From Alphaproteobacteria bacterium (GTDB taxonomy: Bacteria; Pseudomonadota; Alphaproteobacteria; RF32; CAG-239), in the NCBI GenBank assembly GCA_015062285.1, contig SUUY01000001.1, forward strand, positions 352,693-416,692: a stretch of 64,000 bases of DNA. The letters are read 5' to 3'. The notes beneath the pieces are model-generated. The model saw only the letters and a list, made by a program, of their open reading frames with translations. It was not told the DNA's origin and made no database searches. Made by a program: the position numbers and the translations under genes. This document shows positions 28,001-36,717 of this stretch, in pieces; the stretch's first letter is position 1; every line of letters begins with the position of its first letter.

Positions 28001-29162
28001 CGGTAGCGGAAATTTAAGGGATTGGACCATGAATCTTTTGTTTGGAGTAAAGTACAGTGATCCGGTTTATTTGCCGGGATTTGAATTTGCAACAAATGGA
28101 AATATTAATAGTCCGGTTGTTACTGAAAATGTGAAAGATTTATTTAATCTTTATCAGCTTAGGCAAGATAAAAAGGAAGCTGCAAAAAAAGCAGAAGAAG
28201 CCAAAATTCAACAACGATTAAATAATAAGTTAGAAGAATATAAGAGTATTGCCGAAACAATGATAAAGTATGTACATGATGTTTTGGAACCGGAAATCTT
28301 GAATGCTCAGAAAAAAACGCTATTAAGTGAAAATGCAAATATATATGTAAATGCACAACAACAAATCGGTGCGGTTGTTGCGGAACTTACACAAGTAACA
28401 TTGAAAATGAACGACGCCAATATAACAGATAATGATTTAGTTCAGGTGGAAGCTATTAATGCAAAGCAAATGTCTGTTATTGAAAATATCAAAAAAGATT
28501 TGGCAACGGCTCGTTTGAATGATGTAAAACATGAAACTGATAATTTGTATCAGCAAATTGTTGAGTATTACAATAAGTCAAAAGCATTGTCATTTAAATA
28601 TAATTCGATTAAAAACAAACAAAACGAAAAATTATTTGGTATCGTAAGTGATTATAATCCAAATGAAGATGAAAATATTGTAGGTTGGCAAAATTTCATC
28701 GACGATAAGAATAAACAATTTGAGAAAAAAGATAATGTTTTGCTTGATAAAATGATCGATATAAAAAATTTGCAAGATATAGATGCAATTGATAATTATA
28801 ATCAAGAATTGTTAAAATTGGCAGATATGTTGGCATCAGATATTAAAGATGTAGAGCAAAGTATTTTGGAATATGAAGATTATTTTACGAAGAAGGTTGA
28901 TGCGCAGATCCAATTATATAATGATAAACTAAGGAAAGAAGAAATTGAACGCAAGGTGGAAGAAAATACAGGCTATATAAATATTAAAAAGAGTGGTCGA
29001 AAAGTTACGATAAAAAGAGATATTGAAGATATTGAAAAAGCAGAAGAGATGACAGCAGATAAGGTTATTGGCGTAATTGATTTCTCGAAACCTAAAAATA
29101 TAGAAGAAAAACAAAACAATAAGAATAATGTAGTAAAAAGAGGAAGACAAAAAATTAATTAG
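25035..29162 (+). CDS. AsmA-like envelope protein with long coiled-coil tail
   Basis: A large inner-membrane-anchored periplasmic protein of about 1375 residues. One N-terminal membrane helix (KKLLVAILFLVLAAIVGLSI) is followed by the AsmA N-terminal domain (IVFEGPVSFQIFPSPYLRATNVKI) and long beta-rich repeats to about residue 1040. These include the AsmA C-terminal block near NGTFEVKNMDLTAKEMKVRGSG. Family members form or support lipid-transfer bridges between membranes. From about 1050 to the end there is an unusual, K/E/Q-rich coiled coil of over 300 residues ending in a basic tail (VVKRGRQKIN). The GTG at 25035 has GGGAG at a good distance; ATG at 25020 or 25029 are alternatives. Confidence 0.85.
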   Translation: MKKLLVAILFLVLAAIVGLSIYVYTIDWNKHKSVIAQQFLDATGKKIVFEGPVSFQIFPSPYLRATNVKIYNSQIMDKPLVEASDLVANLSLFPLLKKQFNVQRMEMQNPKINFELQENGSLNWKSNLSSVQRQKIEAAKISLNSVSVTNATVNFEDVKNDINLQLENLSGEIIAQSVFGPFRFEGSYTKDNNLEGFAISIGKLSDTLATSLNLVITHPITESYVRFDGSFMLDNKVLNGNVIIESKKLSPFLGANFKNLKVPAYFDYPLALTSDIDFNERQLSLSNIVVRYGETQGAGNVSLSFANGSDGEKPRVDSAFDFTDLNLDPIVEFVKGFFIEYNNPEKKYNPNFPFDMLTDVKSMRTMYNNQQIKNFEVSFDVVDNELNINSFKAELPGTTSVYMKGALRSVDDAPYYKTDISIKSSEILKALKWLNIAPEVVAASTYRKAEAYAGLEGTFDKIYISPLSLTLDRSNIEGEVAIKRGERKDIMLKLNADMINFDNYFAGLASEDTKKSWVKKMKMHIDKFTWLNDLDMQIEANAGVAIYEATPFENIELKANLLNGKLDIEELKIGSTANANIDIKGGVSGFGSDIVFDELSYEIKTSDVNSLIEKTGIEAPDWDYKKLRGFSAVGVVNGGFERYATSLDWKLENLEIKYNGHVDNINDMIELDGNIDVFYPSFTDMLEMFGSVYQSSVKNMGDIKIRSKIKGNQNDFVLTDLNANIGTNDFSGNLDVKKTDFSNPKIKADLSINKFEIDRFLNKNNTSASPQLTIHSDRESTFWPKPEWSKKLINYDFYQTFNVDGRFEVKELSYLQGRYSDAVVDLDLEDGVLLINSFRAQHLDGNIDVSAELKMRDKPSLSLNIKAENINTDRLGIGGKLYAINGGTADFSANVFGNATSENDLFSSISGKMDMKIKDFHWKGINLTTIYADIIKRESNEGLSAMVQKNLSSGTTSFANLNSVIDFTNGTFEVKNMDLTAKEMKVRGSGSGNLRDWTMNLLFGVKYSDPVYLPGFEFATNGNINSPVVTENVKDLFNLYQLRQDKKEAAKKAEEAKIQQRLNNKLEEYKSIAETMIKYVHDVLEPEILNAQKKTLLSENANIYVNAQQQIGAVVAELTQVTLKMNDANITDNDLVQVEAINAKQMSVIENIKKDLATARLNDVKHETDNLYQQIVEYYNKSKALSFKYNSIKNKQNEKLFGIVSDYNPNEDENIVGWQNFIDDKNKQFEKKDNVLLDKMIDIKNLQDIDAIDNYNQELLKLADMLASDIKDVEQSILEYEDYFTKKVDAQIQLYNDKLRKEEIERKVEENTGYINIKKSGRKVTIKRDIEDIEKAEEMTADKVIGVIDFSKPKNIEEKQNNKNNVVKRGRQKIN

Positions 29163-29163
29163 C

Positions 29164-29191
29164 TTGCTGAATTGTTTTTTTGTGTTATATT
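29164..29191 (+). promoter_or_regulatory. Candidate promoter of galU
   Basis: TTGCTG at 29164-29169 and TATATT at 29186-29191 are 16 bases apart, directly after the AsmA gene's stop codon. Confidence 0.5.
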
Positions 29192-29230
29192 TTATGCATA
29201 AAATATAATTAATATTATTGGAGTTTTAAT

Positions 29231-30124
29231 ATGCAAAAAAAACCTGAAGTTTGTATTATTCCTGTAGCCGGATTATCTACTCGTAATTTGCCATCAACAA
29301 AGGCTCTTCATAAAGGGTTTCTGACCTTACATAGCAAGCCGATTATTCAGTATGCTATTGATTCATGCGCAGAAATCGGAATCAAAGAAGTTATCTTCAT
29401 ATATAGTGATCAGTCTTGTAAGCACTTATTTGAAAAACATTTTTCTCCGTATCCTTGGTTGGAAAACCATCTGAGAGAAAAAGGAAAGCTTGATCTTCTT
29501 AAAACAATTTTAGATATTATTCCTGAGGGCATGAAGTTCTCTTTTGCCGAACAACAAGAGCCTAAGGGAAATGGGCATGCTGTTTTAATGGCAAAAGAAT
29601 TGGTAGGCGACAGAGACTTTATTGTTATGTGGGCAGATGATGTTTATGTTAATGTTCACGGCGGAAAAGGAATTCTTGCTCAACTTCTAGATGTGTACAA
29701 TCAATATGGTGGCATGGTTGACCATGTGCAGGTATTTCCTGATGATGAAATTGTGCGATATGGCGTTTTGGAAGGTGCTGTTCAAGAAGGAAATGTTGTG
29801 CATGCAACCGGCAAGATAGAAAAACCGGCTAAAGAGAATATTCCATCTAATTTTGGAAGTTTAGGTCCTTACATTTTGCCTAATGAGATTATGAATATTT
29901 TGCCGGAAGTACAAAAGGGTAATAATGGTGAAATAAATTTGGCTGACGCAATGGGCTTGGCTGCAAAACGTGGCATTAAATTAACAGGTGTTATATGTGA
30001 TGTTGAGCGTTTCGATTGTGGAACTAATAAAGAATTAGAAAAATCTAATTTGCGTTTGTCTTTGATGGAAGATCCTGAACTTCGCGACTATTGTTGTAAG
30101 GTTTTAAAAACCTGTTCAGAATAA
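29231..30124 (+). CDS. galU: UTP-glucose-1-phosphate uridylyltransferase (GalU family)
   Basis: The 297-residue nucleotidyltransferase would make UDP-glucose from UTP and glucose 1-phosphate. The nucleotide loop PVAGLSTRNLPSTKALHKGF is a diverged form of the usual AAGLGTRFLPATKAxPKEM: Ser replaces a Gly and KGF replaces KEM. The downstream motifs are typical: EQQEPKGNGHAVL near 108, VMWADDV near 137 and GVICDVERFDCGTN near 253. SD is TTGGAG. Phosphoglucomutase, which supplies glucose 1-phosphate, lies at 36704-38323. Given the divergence, another sugar-1-phosphate substrate is possible. Confidence 0.85.
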   Translation: MQKKPEVCIIPVAGLSTRNLPSTKALHKGFLTLHSKPIIQYAIDSCAEIGIKEVIFIYSDQSCKHLFEKHFSPYPWLENHLREKGKLDLLKTILDIIPEGMKFSFAEQQEPKGNGHAVLMAKELVGDRDFIVMWADDVYVNVHGGKGILAQLLDVYNQYGGMVDHVQVFPDDEIVRYGVLEGAVQEGNVVHATGKIEKPAKENIPSNFGSLGPYILPNEIMNILPEVQKGNNGEINLADAMGLAAKRGIKLTGVICDVERFDCGTNKELEKSNLRLSLMEDPELRDYCCKVLKTCSE

Positions 30125-30127
30125 TAG

Positions 30128-30161
30128 AAAGGCCTTGTATTATAAAGCAAGGCCTTTTTTA
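30128..30161. terminator. Terminator between galU and hdaA
   Basis: AAAGGCCTTG pairs with CAAGGCCTTT, followed by six T; genes on either side converge. Confidence 0.8.
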
Positions 30162-30893
30162 GAATAGAGATCCTTGAAGAGGTTCAATAGTGACGTTATG
30201 TAATGCTTCTTTGACAATGGGAATCGTGATTGCTCTTTTTCGTGCTAAGGATATGTTGTCAATTTCTTGGACCAATTCTCTAGCAAAATGAAATGATCTT
30301 TGCATATTGTTTATCATGTAGCTTATTATTTCAGGTTCCGGAATGACTTGTCGGTCAGAAAATAATTTAATTAAAAGAGCCGATAAAAGTTCATTATCAG
30401 GTGACCTTATTTCTGATGTTGGTATAATATTTAATCTAGAACGTAAATCCGGCAATTTTATGTTTAAGCGAGCAGGAGCTACCTCCGAAGTAAAAAGAAT
30501 GTGTTTGCCCTGATCTCGATATGCATTATATAAGTGGAATAATGCTTCTTCATTTTTTAATTCATGTAAATTTTCAATTACAATACATGTTTCATGATCT
30601 GATAGTTTATGATAACGATCTAAAGTTAGCTGTTCGGCTTTAATGAATGGAATACGGTACGGTTGATTGGTAAGTTTGGCATATTGAGCAGCAAATACAT
30701 TGGCTAAATGAGTTTTCCCACATCCTTGTGGACCATATACGCATATGGCAAAATAAGGCCAATTGGGCCATTGCTCGATCAGCGATACAGCTTCATAATT
30801 GCAAGATGCAACAAGAAAATCGTCTCGGCCAAGGCTGGGGCGATGCGGAAATTTGAGAGCAAGTTGCATTATGTCAGAATCGTATTTTTGCAT
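30159..30893 (-). CDS. hdaA: DnaA-related regulator HdaA/Hda
   Basis: The 244-residue product is a short AAA+ protein related to DnaA domain III. It has Walker A GPQGCGKTHL near 54-63, a Walker B-like stretch CIVIENLHEL near 98, sensor regions and the arginine in DLRSRL near 148. It lacks the DnaA N-terminal and helix-turn-helix DNA-binding domains. Hda proteins work with the sliding clamp to convert DnaA-ATP to DnaA-ADP; a clamp-binding QxxLxL-type motif may be MQLALKF at residues 9-15. It follows cckA by 1 base and probably shares its transcript. Confidence 0.88.
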   Translation of the reverse strand: MQKYDSDIMQLALKFPHRPSLGRDDFLVASCNYEAVSLIEQWPNWPYFAICVYGPQGCGKTHLANVFAAQYAKLTNQPYRIPFIKAEQLTLDRYHKLSDHETCIVIENLHELKNEEALFHLYNAYRDQGKHILFTSEVAPARLNIKLPDLRSRLNIIPTSEIRSPDNELLSALLIKLFSDRQVIPEPEIISYMINNMQRSFHFARELVQEIDNISLARKRAITIPIVKEALHNVTIEPLQGSLF

Positions 30894-30894
30894 A

Positions 30895-33522
30895 TTAGTC
30901 CCTATTTAAGACATCAAAAACTTTTGCTGTCAAGTCGCCTAAGCTATAAGGCTTGGTAATAAAATCGAAATCATCAAAATTTTTGAGCTCTTGTCGAACT
31001 ATTTCTTCTGAGTATCCTGATGCCAAAATAACTTTAAGCTCCGGGAGTTTTTCTTTTAGTTGTTTGGTAAGTTCTGCTCCTGATATTCCCGGCATTACCA
31101 TATCTGTGAGTAGTAATTGAAAATTAGTGTCATTTTTAACATGTTCAAGTGCATTTTCGCCGGAATTGCATCCGACAACATCGTAGCCTTTTTTTTGTAA
31201 AGCTCTTATGCCGAATGTTCTAACCGAATCTTCATCTTCTACAAATAAAATTCTAGCTGATTTTTGTGATGTAGATTGAGTTCGATCAATACTATTTGAG
31301 ACATTTAATCCTACAATTATTTTTTGATTGATGTTGAGCGGTGGAGTTATTTTTTCCTGAACACGCAAAATCGGAGTGCCGTTATGACCTGTGATGATTT
31401 CTTTATTCTCGGTTGGTTCGATGTTTTCATCTGAAGCATCAAAACGAGGAAGATATATTGAGAAGGTTGTTCCTTTGTTTATTGTGCTTTTTACTTTTAT
31501 GAAGCCTTCGGTTTGACGAACAATTCCATATACCATAGCCAAACCTAATCCTGTTCCCGAGCCAACAATATTTTCTTTGGTTGAGAAAAATGGATCAAAA
31601 ATACGTGATATGTTTTCCGGGGGAATGCCACATCCGGTATCAGTAACGTCAATAACAACAAACTCTCCCGGATTGATGCGGTCATCTCCAAATTGGTAAA
31701 TTTCAGTTAAAATTTCAGTATGGGTTGCAATATTTAAAACTCCATTACCATTCATAGCATCTTTTGCGTTTACGGCTAAATTGATAATAACTTGAGAAAA
31801 TTGTACCGGATCAACTTTTATGTATCCGAGGTCTGATTCGTGGTGGAATTTTAAGGTTATTTGTTCTCCTAAAATTCGTTTTAGCATGTGGTTTAATTCG
31901 GCAAAGTTTTCAGTTACATCTATGAGCTTGGGTTGAAGAGGCTGTTTACGTGAAAATGCTAAAAGTTGTCGAACTAATCCTGCTGCACGGTTGGCGTTTT
32001 GTTTAATTTGAATAAGGTCTGCAAACGATGGATCGCCGACGCCATGTCTTTGCAGCAATAAATCCGTAAATCCAATCATAGCTGTCAGCAGGTTGTTGAA
32101 GTCGTGAGCGACACCACCTGCCAGTTGCCCAACAGCTTGCATCTTTTGAGCTTGAGCAAATTGTTGTTCTAAGGATTTTTGACGAGTTGTATCAATAAGA
32201 TAAAGAATGAAGCCGTCAACCGGAGTTATAGAAGAAGCATGAAGATGTTTCATGGAGCTGATGTATATTGTTGCGACACTGTCTTTGTTACCCGTTTTTA
32301 TGCGTATTTCTAAGCTGGTGCCGCTATGATCCTTATTTCTAATTGATTGCAGAGTTGAGACAAACAAATTCACATCAAGTTGATTTATGAAATTATCAAA
32401 AGGTTGATCTATAATTTCTTCAATTGTCAGATTTAAGAAATTGATAGCTGAGGGGTTAGTTTGGGTAATTTTACCATCAAGTGTTAAGAAAATGATGCCG
32501 ACAGGAGCATGATTAAACAACCAGCTTATTTGATCTTTGGCCTGTTCTATTTTGGTTTTTAATTCGTCAGTGGTTGGTAGTTTGTTTAAAACTACGCCGC
32601 GCATTTTAATCTTTTCATTTTCTCTAAATGCATTTTGTAACACATATGCCTCTTTGACACTGCCATTCGGTGTAGTAAAATATGTGTTTCCTTGCCAATA
32701 TTCTTGGTATTTAGGTAACGAAGAATTTGTTGCCAGATATTTAGCTAAATTATTGCCGGTCAGGTCAGATATGGACTGTTCTAAAAATTCTGCTAAGCAA
32801 TGATTTGCATAGTCTATTTTGTAGTCTTTATCTATAGTGTATAATCCTACAGGCAAATAATCTAGGAAATTGTGCAATGATGTACTTTCGTTACGGAAGA
32901 TTGTATCCATGTTCTTTTGGGCTGTTATATTATGAATAGTCCAGTATATGTAGGTTTCTTTTTTGATACGTTTTATTGAAAATGCACCATCAAAAATTTG
33001 AGGTTTTTTTAAATATATCGGACGGACAGATACTTCAAACCATTCTAGTTTGTTTTCAGGTAAAATATTTAGGCTTAAAGTAACCTTTTCGGCACTAAGA
33101 TTTTGAGTGGCGGAATTTAAGCGATATAAAGCACCTTTATTGATAGATCCTTCAGCTATGTGTTTTTCTAAGAAAATAAGTGTTGAGTCTGTTTTTAATA
33201 AATCTTTAGCAGGGTCATTTTGTAATATTGTTTCGCCTGTAGGGTTTTCTATTCTACGAGCTTTAAAGTCGTTATGTATTATTTCATTGGCAAAACCACC
33301 AAAAGAAATAGCTGCTTCACCGGCATCAAGTGTTTTGATTGTGGCAATTAAGCTATAGCAAGATATTAAAGCGATTGCTATTATAAAATATAAGTGATAT
33401 TGCGGAAAAAGCAAAAATAAAATTATTACCGTGGTCAAAAAGACCAAGGAAAAAGAAAGTTTAATAAGGCATGATTGCAGAAGCTTATCAGGCCGGTTGT
33501 TGATTTTTGAGCTGCATAACAT
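30895..33522 (-). CDS. cckA: Hybrid histidine kinase CckA
   Basis: The 875-residue membrane kinase starts with two transmembrane helices (about 23-60), then has PAS-like sensor regions (about 100-440). The HisKA domain has the phospho-acceptor His near 474 in GGVAHDFNNLL. The HATPase domain has GSGTGLGLAMVYGIV near 655, and the C-terminal receiver has its Asp near 808 in LLLTDMVMPG. This is the architecture of CckA, which starts the CckA-ChpT-CtrA phosphorelay controlling cell cycle and motility. The start overlaps flhB by 35 bases, so it is coupled to the flagellar export genes. chpT and ctrA are not in the window. Confidence 0.9.
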   Translation of the reverse strand: MLCSSKINNRPDKLLQSCLIKLSFSLVFLTTVIILFLLFPQYHLYFIIAIALISCYSLIATIKTLDAGEAAISFGGFANEIIHNDFKARRIENPTGETILQNDPAKDLLKTDSTLIFLEKHIAEGSINKGALYRLNSATQNLSAEKVTLSLNILPENKLEWFEVSVRPIYLKKPQIFDGAFSIKRIKKETYIYWTIHNITAQKNMDTIFRNESTSLHNFLDYLPVGLYTIDKDYKIDYANHCLAEFLEQSISDLTGNNLAKYLATNSSLPKYQEYWQGNTYFTTPNGSVKEAYVLQNAFRENEKIKMRGVVLNKLPTTDELKTKIEQAKDQISWLFNHAPVGIIFLTLDGKITQTNPSAINFLNLTIEEIIDQPFDNFINQLDVNLFVSTLQSIRNKDHSGTSLEIRIKTGNKDSVATIYISSMKHLHASSITPVDGFILYLIDTTRQKSLEQQFAQAQKMQAVGQLAGGVAHDFNNLLTAMIGFTDLLLQRHGVGDPSFADLIQIKQNANRAAGLVRQLLAFSRKQPLQPKLIDVTENFAELNHMLKRILGEQITLKFHHESDLGYIKVDPVQFSQVIINLAVNAKDAMNGNGVLNIATHTEILTEIYQFGDDRINPGEFVVIDVTDTGCGIPPENISRIFDPFFSTKENIVGSGTGLGLAMVYGIVRQTEGFIKVKSTINKGTTFSIYLPRFDASDENIEPTENKEIITGHNGTPILRVQEKITPPLNINQKIIVGLNVSNSIDRTQSTSQKSARILFVEDEDSVRTFGIRALQKKGYDVVGCNSGENALEHVKNDTNFQLLLTDMVMPGISGAELTKQLKEKLPELKVILASGYSEEIVRQELKNFDDFDFITKPYSLGDLTAKVFDVLNRD

Positions 33523-34564
33523 ATGTAATAACCTCGGCTACGGCTTTAAAGTGTTCTTGCGGAATGGTTTGATCTAGTTCAACAGTTGCAAATAATGCTC
33601 TCGCTAAAGGCGGATTTTCTACTATTGGTACATCGTTGTCCTCTGCGACGGCTTTAATGCGCAAAGCCACATTATCTACGCCTTTAGCTGTTACTTTCGG
33701 AGCATCCATTTCTCCCATTTTGTATTCGAGAGCAACAGCATAGTGAGTAGGGTTGACAATAACGACATCGGCTTTAGGAACGGCATCCATCATTCTATGA
33801 CGGGCTCGTTCCATGCGTACCTGTCTTATACGAGACTTAATTAATGGGTCTCCTTCCATTTGTTTATATTCGTCTTTAACTTCTTGTTTGGTCATGCGCA
33901 ATTTTTTCAAATGAGAAAATCGTTGATATATATAGTCGGCAATAGCTATTACTAATACGGCAATAACCACCGTGAATAAAAGTAAAACAACAATTTTATG
34001 TATGAACTTTAAGATAGCAATAGTTTCCATGGTAGGAAGCAGTTCGACCTTTTCAAGATAGGGCCTTACCACTAAAACAGCAATAAATGATATAATTGTA
34101 ATTTTGATAATACCTTTTATACTTTCGATAATTTTTTTCATATTGATGAAGTTTGGCAAAGCTGAAAAAATGTTTAATTTATCCCATTTAGGTTCCAGTT
34201 TTTTTGGAGCATATATAAACCCGGTTTGAGAAATATTGGCAAAAACACCTAAAACTATAAATATTACAAAGGGGAGACTAAGGATTTTGAGTAAGCCCAA
34301 AGATACGTTCTTAAATAATAATTGAAATGATCTTGGGGTTACCTCCATTTGTCCTGCGTTTTCTATAAAATTTATGCTTACGCTATAGTACCATCTGAGC
34401 ATTATGGGGAGCAATAACCATATAACAAACAACATTCCTATTAACATAATGAAGCTTTTTACTTCTTGAGATACGGCAACATCACCTTCTTCTTTGGCTT
34501 TGCTTATTTTTCGTTCCGAAGGTTCTTCTGTTTTGGAGGCTTCATCTTCTTCAGGGGCTACCAT
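33488..34564 (-). CDS. flhB: Flagellar export apparatus protein FlhB
   Basis: FlhB is the substrate-specificity switch of the flagellar type III export gate. The 358-residue product has a charged N-terminus (EDEASKTEEPSERKISKAKEEG), four membrane helices (about 35-210) and the C-terminal cytoplasmic domain. The domain carries the autocleavage motif NPTHYAVAL near 268. It follows fliR by 10 bases and precedes cckA. A free-standing copy of this C-terminal domain is encoded at 52218-52529. Confidence 0.96.
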   Translation of the reverse strand: MVAPEEDEASKTEEPSERKISKAKEEGDVAVSQEVKSFIMLIGMLFVIWLLLPIMLRWYYSVSINFIENAGQMEVTPRSFQLLFKNVSLGLLKILSLPFVIFIVLGVFANISQTGFIYAPKKLEPKWDKLNIFSALPNFINMKKIIESIKGIIKITIISFIAVLVVRPYLEKVELLPTMETIAILKFIHKIVVLLLFTVVIAVLVIAIADYIYQRFSHLKKLRMTKQEVKDEYKQMEGDPLIKSRIRQVRMERARHRMMDAVPKADVVIVNPTHYAVALEYKMGEMDAPKVTAKGVDNVALRIKAVAEDNDVPIVENPPLARALFATVELDQTIPQEHFKAVAEVITYVMQLKNQQPA

Positions 34565-34574
34565 ATGTTGTGTC

Positions 34575-35330
34575 CTAATTTAAGAATTGATGAAGACCAT
34601 TATCATAGTAGCGAATAAACCACATTATGATAATGGGGGTTGTAATGAATAACAATCCTAGACCTAGATATATTTGTAGAGGTAAGGATAGGAAGAATAT
34701 ATTTAATTGAGGCATTAGTCTTGAAACAAGCCCCATACCGCAATAAAAAATTAATGTAAAAGCAATAAAAGGAGAACCTAACTTAAATCCCATGATAAAA
34801 GCGTTATTAAGATTGGAGGTTAATTGTTTGGCGAAATCACCCCATGGAAGAGGTTGGTTTAAGGGAAAGATTTCATAGCTGTCTATGATTGCTTTGATCA
34901 TCAGGTGGTGTATATCCATGATAAAAATTACAGTAATGGCCACAAGACTAATAAATGTTTCAATAATGATGCTTTGATTTTGAGTATTGGGATCAAACAT
35001 TTGGGCATTAGCAAATCCAATTGCTTGTCCTGCGATAGCTCCGGACAAACTCAAAGAAGAGTACAAAAATTGCATAACAGCACCTAAGAAAACACCAACA
35101 CTTATTTCTTGGATAATGAGGGTTAACAATTCTGCTGTGTTGTTGGGAATATTAGATATGTAAGGAGAAATTACGGGCATAAGAATAATCGAAACAGCTA
35201 ATCCTAATGATAGGCGAATGTTTGCACTTATATAGGAACTCATAAATCCCGGCATTAGCATTAAAGCCGAACCTAAGCGTAAAAACACCATAAGAAAATG
35301 AAAAAGGTTTATGTTTAAGAGTTCTTGCAT
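34575..35330 (-). CDS. fliR: Flagellar export apparatus protein FliR
   Basis: The 251-residue product is a multi-spanning membrane subunit of the FliPQR export core. The family pattern is seen from LINLFHFLMVFLRLGSAL-like N-terminus through the GxxxGxxM helices to PIIIMWFIRY. It lies between fliQ (5 bases upstream) and flhB (10 bases downstream), the common order. fliP and flhA are not in the window. Confidence 0.94.
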   Translation of the reverse strand: MQELLNINLFHFLMVFLRLGSALMLMPGFMSSYISANIRLSLGLAVSIILMPVISPYISNIPNNTAELLTLIIQEISVGVFLGAVMQFLYSSLSLSGAIAGQAIGFANAQMFDPNTQNQSIIIETFISLVAITVIFIMDIHHLMIKAIIDSYEIFPLNQPLPWGDFAKQLTSNLNNAFIMGFKLGSPFIAFTLIFYCGMGLVSRLMPQLNIFFLSLPLQIYLGLGLLFITTPIIIMWFIRYYDNGLHQFLN

Positions 35331-35335
35331 TAAAT

Positions 35336-35602
35336 CTATCCGCCGCTAACAATCCGGTTAAACAGTTCTTCGGAAAGGGTTTTCATTTGATTAAGCATAA
35401 AAGGAAATAGTAAAATAAGAGCGATAAACACGCTGATAATTTTTGGTACAAAAGCAAGCGTCATTTCTTGAATTTGTGTAAGAGCCTGAAAAATACCGAC
35501 AATTAATCCGACAAAAAGTGCCACCGAGAGAATGGGGGTTACGACTTTAAGAAGGGTGAAAATTGCTTCTTTTGATATTTCTAGTACTTCAGCTTCGTTC
35601 AT
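35336..35602 (-). CDS. fliQ: Flagellar export apparatus protein FliQ
   Basis: The 88-residue product has two membrane helices (about 16-38 and 52-75), the normal length and layout of FliQ, with the conserved central segment ALTQIQEMTLAFVPKI. It is first of fliQ-fliR-flhB-cckA-hdaA on the minus strand, 5 bases after the GH114-like gene. Confidence 0.94.
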   Translation of the reverse strand: MNEAEVLEISKEAIFTLLKVVTPILSVALFVGLIVGIFQALTQIQEMTLAFVPKIISVFIALILLFPFMLNQMKTLSEELFNRIVSGG

Positions 35603-35607
35603 TGTGT

Positions 35608-36717
35608 TTACTCTAATGGGGTTTGATGTTCAAAATATTGGTGATTTTCAATACCGGTAAAAAATACACCGCTATATCCGGTTGTTACGATATCTTTAAA
35701 GTAATTTGATATAATAGTTTTCCACTCTTCATTCCAATATTGGGTAATGTAAGTATTAGGACTGACAAAAGACTCTCTTATAAGCCAAGAAGGATTTCCT
35801 AATTTCCAATGAGGATTCCAGAAATAGTCTTTGTAAGATGCTTCAGAGACATTAAGCAGAGCTATTATTAAACGCTGAGCTCCGTTCTTTTTGAGGCTTA
35901 ATCTTTTGATATCTTCTTTGGTAAATGGATAAGAGTTTTGAAATATAGGTTTTATTATAACCACATCATAGTTAGTATCAGATATGGCTTTTATCATATC
36001 TTCGGCAGTATCATATAAATGGTCATCAAGTAAGAACGAAATGTTTTTGGCCTGAGAAACTTTTTTAATATTGCGAGCAGAATCATTAATCAGTAGTTGA
36101 GATTTTATATCTGAAAATGCCAATGATTTATTTGTAAATGCAAATATTGCTTTTTCATCAAGTAATGATCTGGCTACGGCTCTGTCTAAAGCATCTTCGG
36201 TTTGACAATGCTCTATGGTTATATGTCCTATGTTGTTGTTAAATGTATAATCTTGTTCGTATCCTTTGCCGCAATAAAGATTGTTAATAACGATGGAATC
36301 TACAGCATTTTGGTAGCGATGTTCCGGCGAACCTTCGATGGTTGGTAATAGAGATATATTTTGGTTAAACAAAAAATAAGGATCATCAATGCCAATTTTT
36401 TGTAGACGTACTTTGTTGTATCCTTCCAAGGCATATTCCCAACGACTTTTGGTTAATAAGTCTTGTCCTTCATGACTGATAATCTGAAAATCGGGATTTT
36501 GACTATGAGCATAATCAATTAGCATCAAAAGATTATTTCGCATTTCATTTCGATAATTGATTATTTTTTCCGGAAGATATGCCATGTGTAAAATATTTTC
36601 TTCTTCGGTATAGGGATTAATGCTATCAAATCCATATAAGCCTGCGTTTGCTTCACTAAGTGGAGCAAACAGGCCGAGAAATAAGGATATTCCAATTATG
36701 TATTTAGGTAACAACAT
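35608..36717 (-). CDS. GH114/TM1410-like putative secreted glycosidase
   Basis: The 369-residue product has a signal peptide (MLLPKYIIGISLFLGLFAPL, cut near SEANA). The rest looks like the TM1410/GH114 (endo-alpha-1,4-polygalactosaminidase related) barrel: MLIDYAHSQNPDFQIISHEG, LIIALLNVSEASYKDYFW, and the last strand TTGYSGVFFTG. In the family the last strand usually reads GFDGVFLD; the final Asp is replaced here. The start at 36717 begins the signal peptide and overlaps the pgm stop by 14 bases. It sits between pgm and fliQ, so it may act on a surface or flagellar-associated polysaccharide; this is inference. Confidence 0.65.
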   Translation of the reverse strand: MLLPKYIIGISLFLGLFAPLSEANAGLYGFDSINPYTEEENILHMAYLPEKIINYRNEMRNNLLMLIDYAHSQNPDFQIISHEGQDLLTKSRWEYALEGYNKVRLQKIGIDDPYFLFNQNISLLPTIEGSPEHRYQNAVDSIVINNLYCGKGYEQDYTFNNNIGHITIEHCQTEDALDRAVARSLLDEKAIFAFTNKSLAFSDIKSQLLINDSARNIKKVSQAKNISFLLDDHLYDTAEDMIKAISDTNYDVVIIKPIFQNSYPFTKEDIKRLSLKKNGAQRLIIALLNVSEASYKDYFWNPHWKLGNPSWLIRESFVSPNTYITQYWNEEWKTIISNYFKDIVTTGYSGVFFTGIENHQYFEHQTPLE

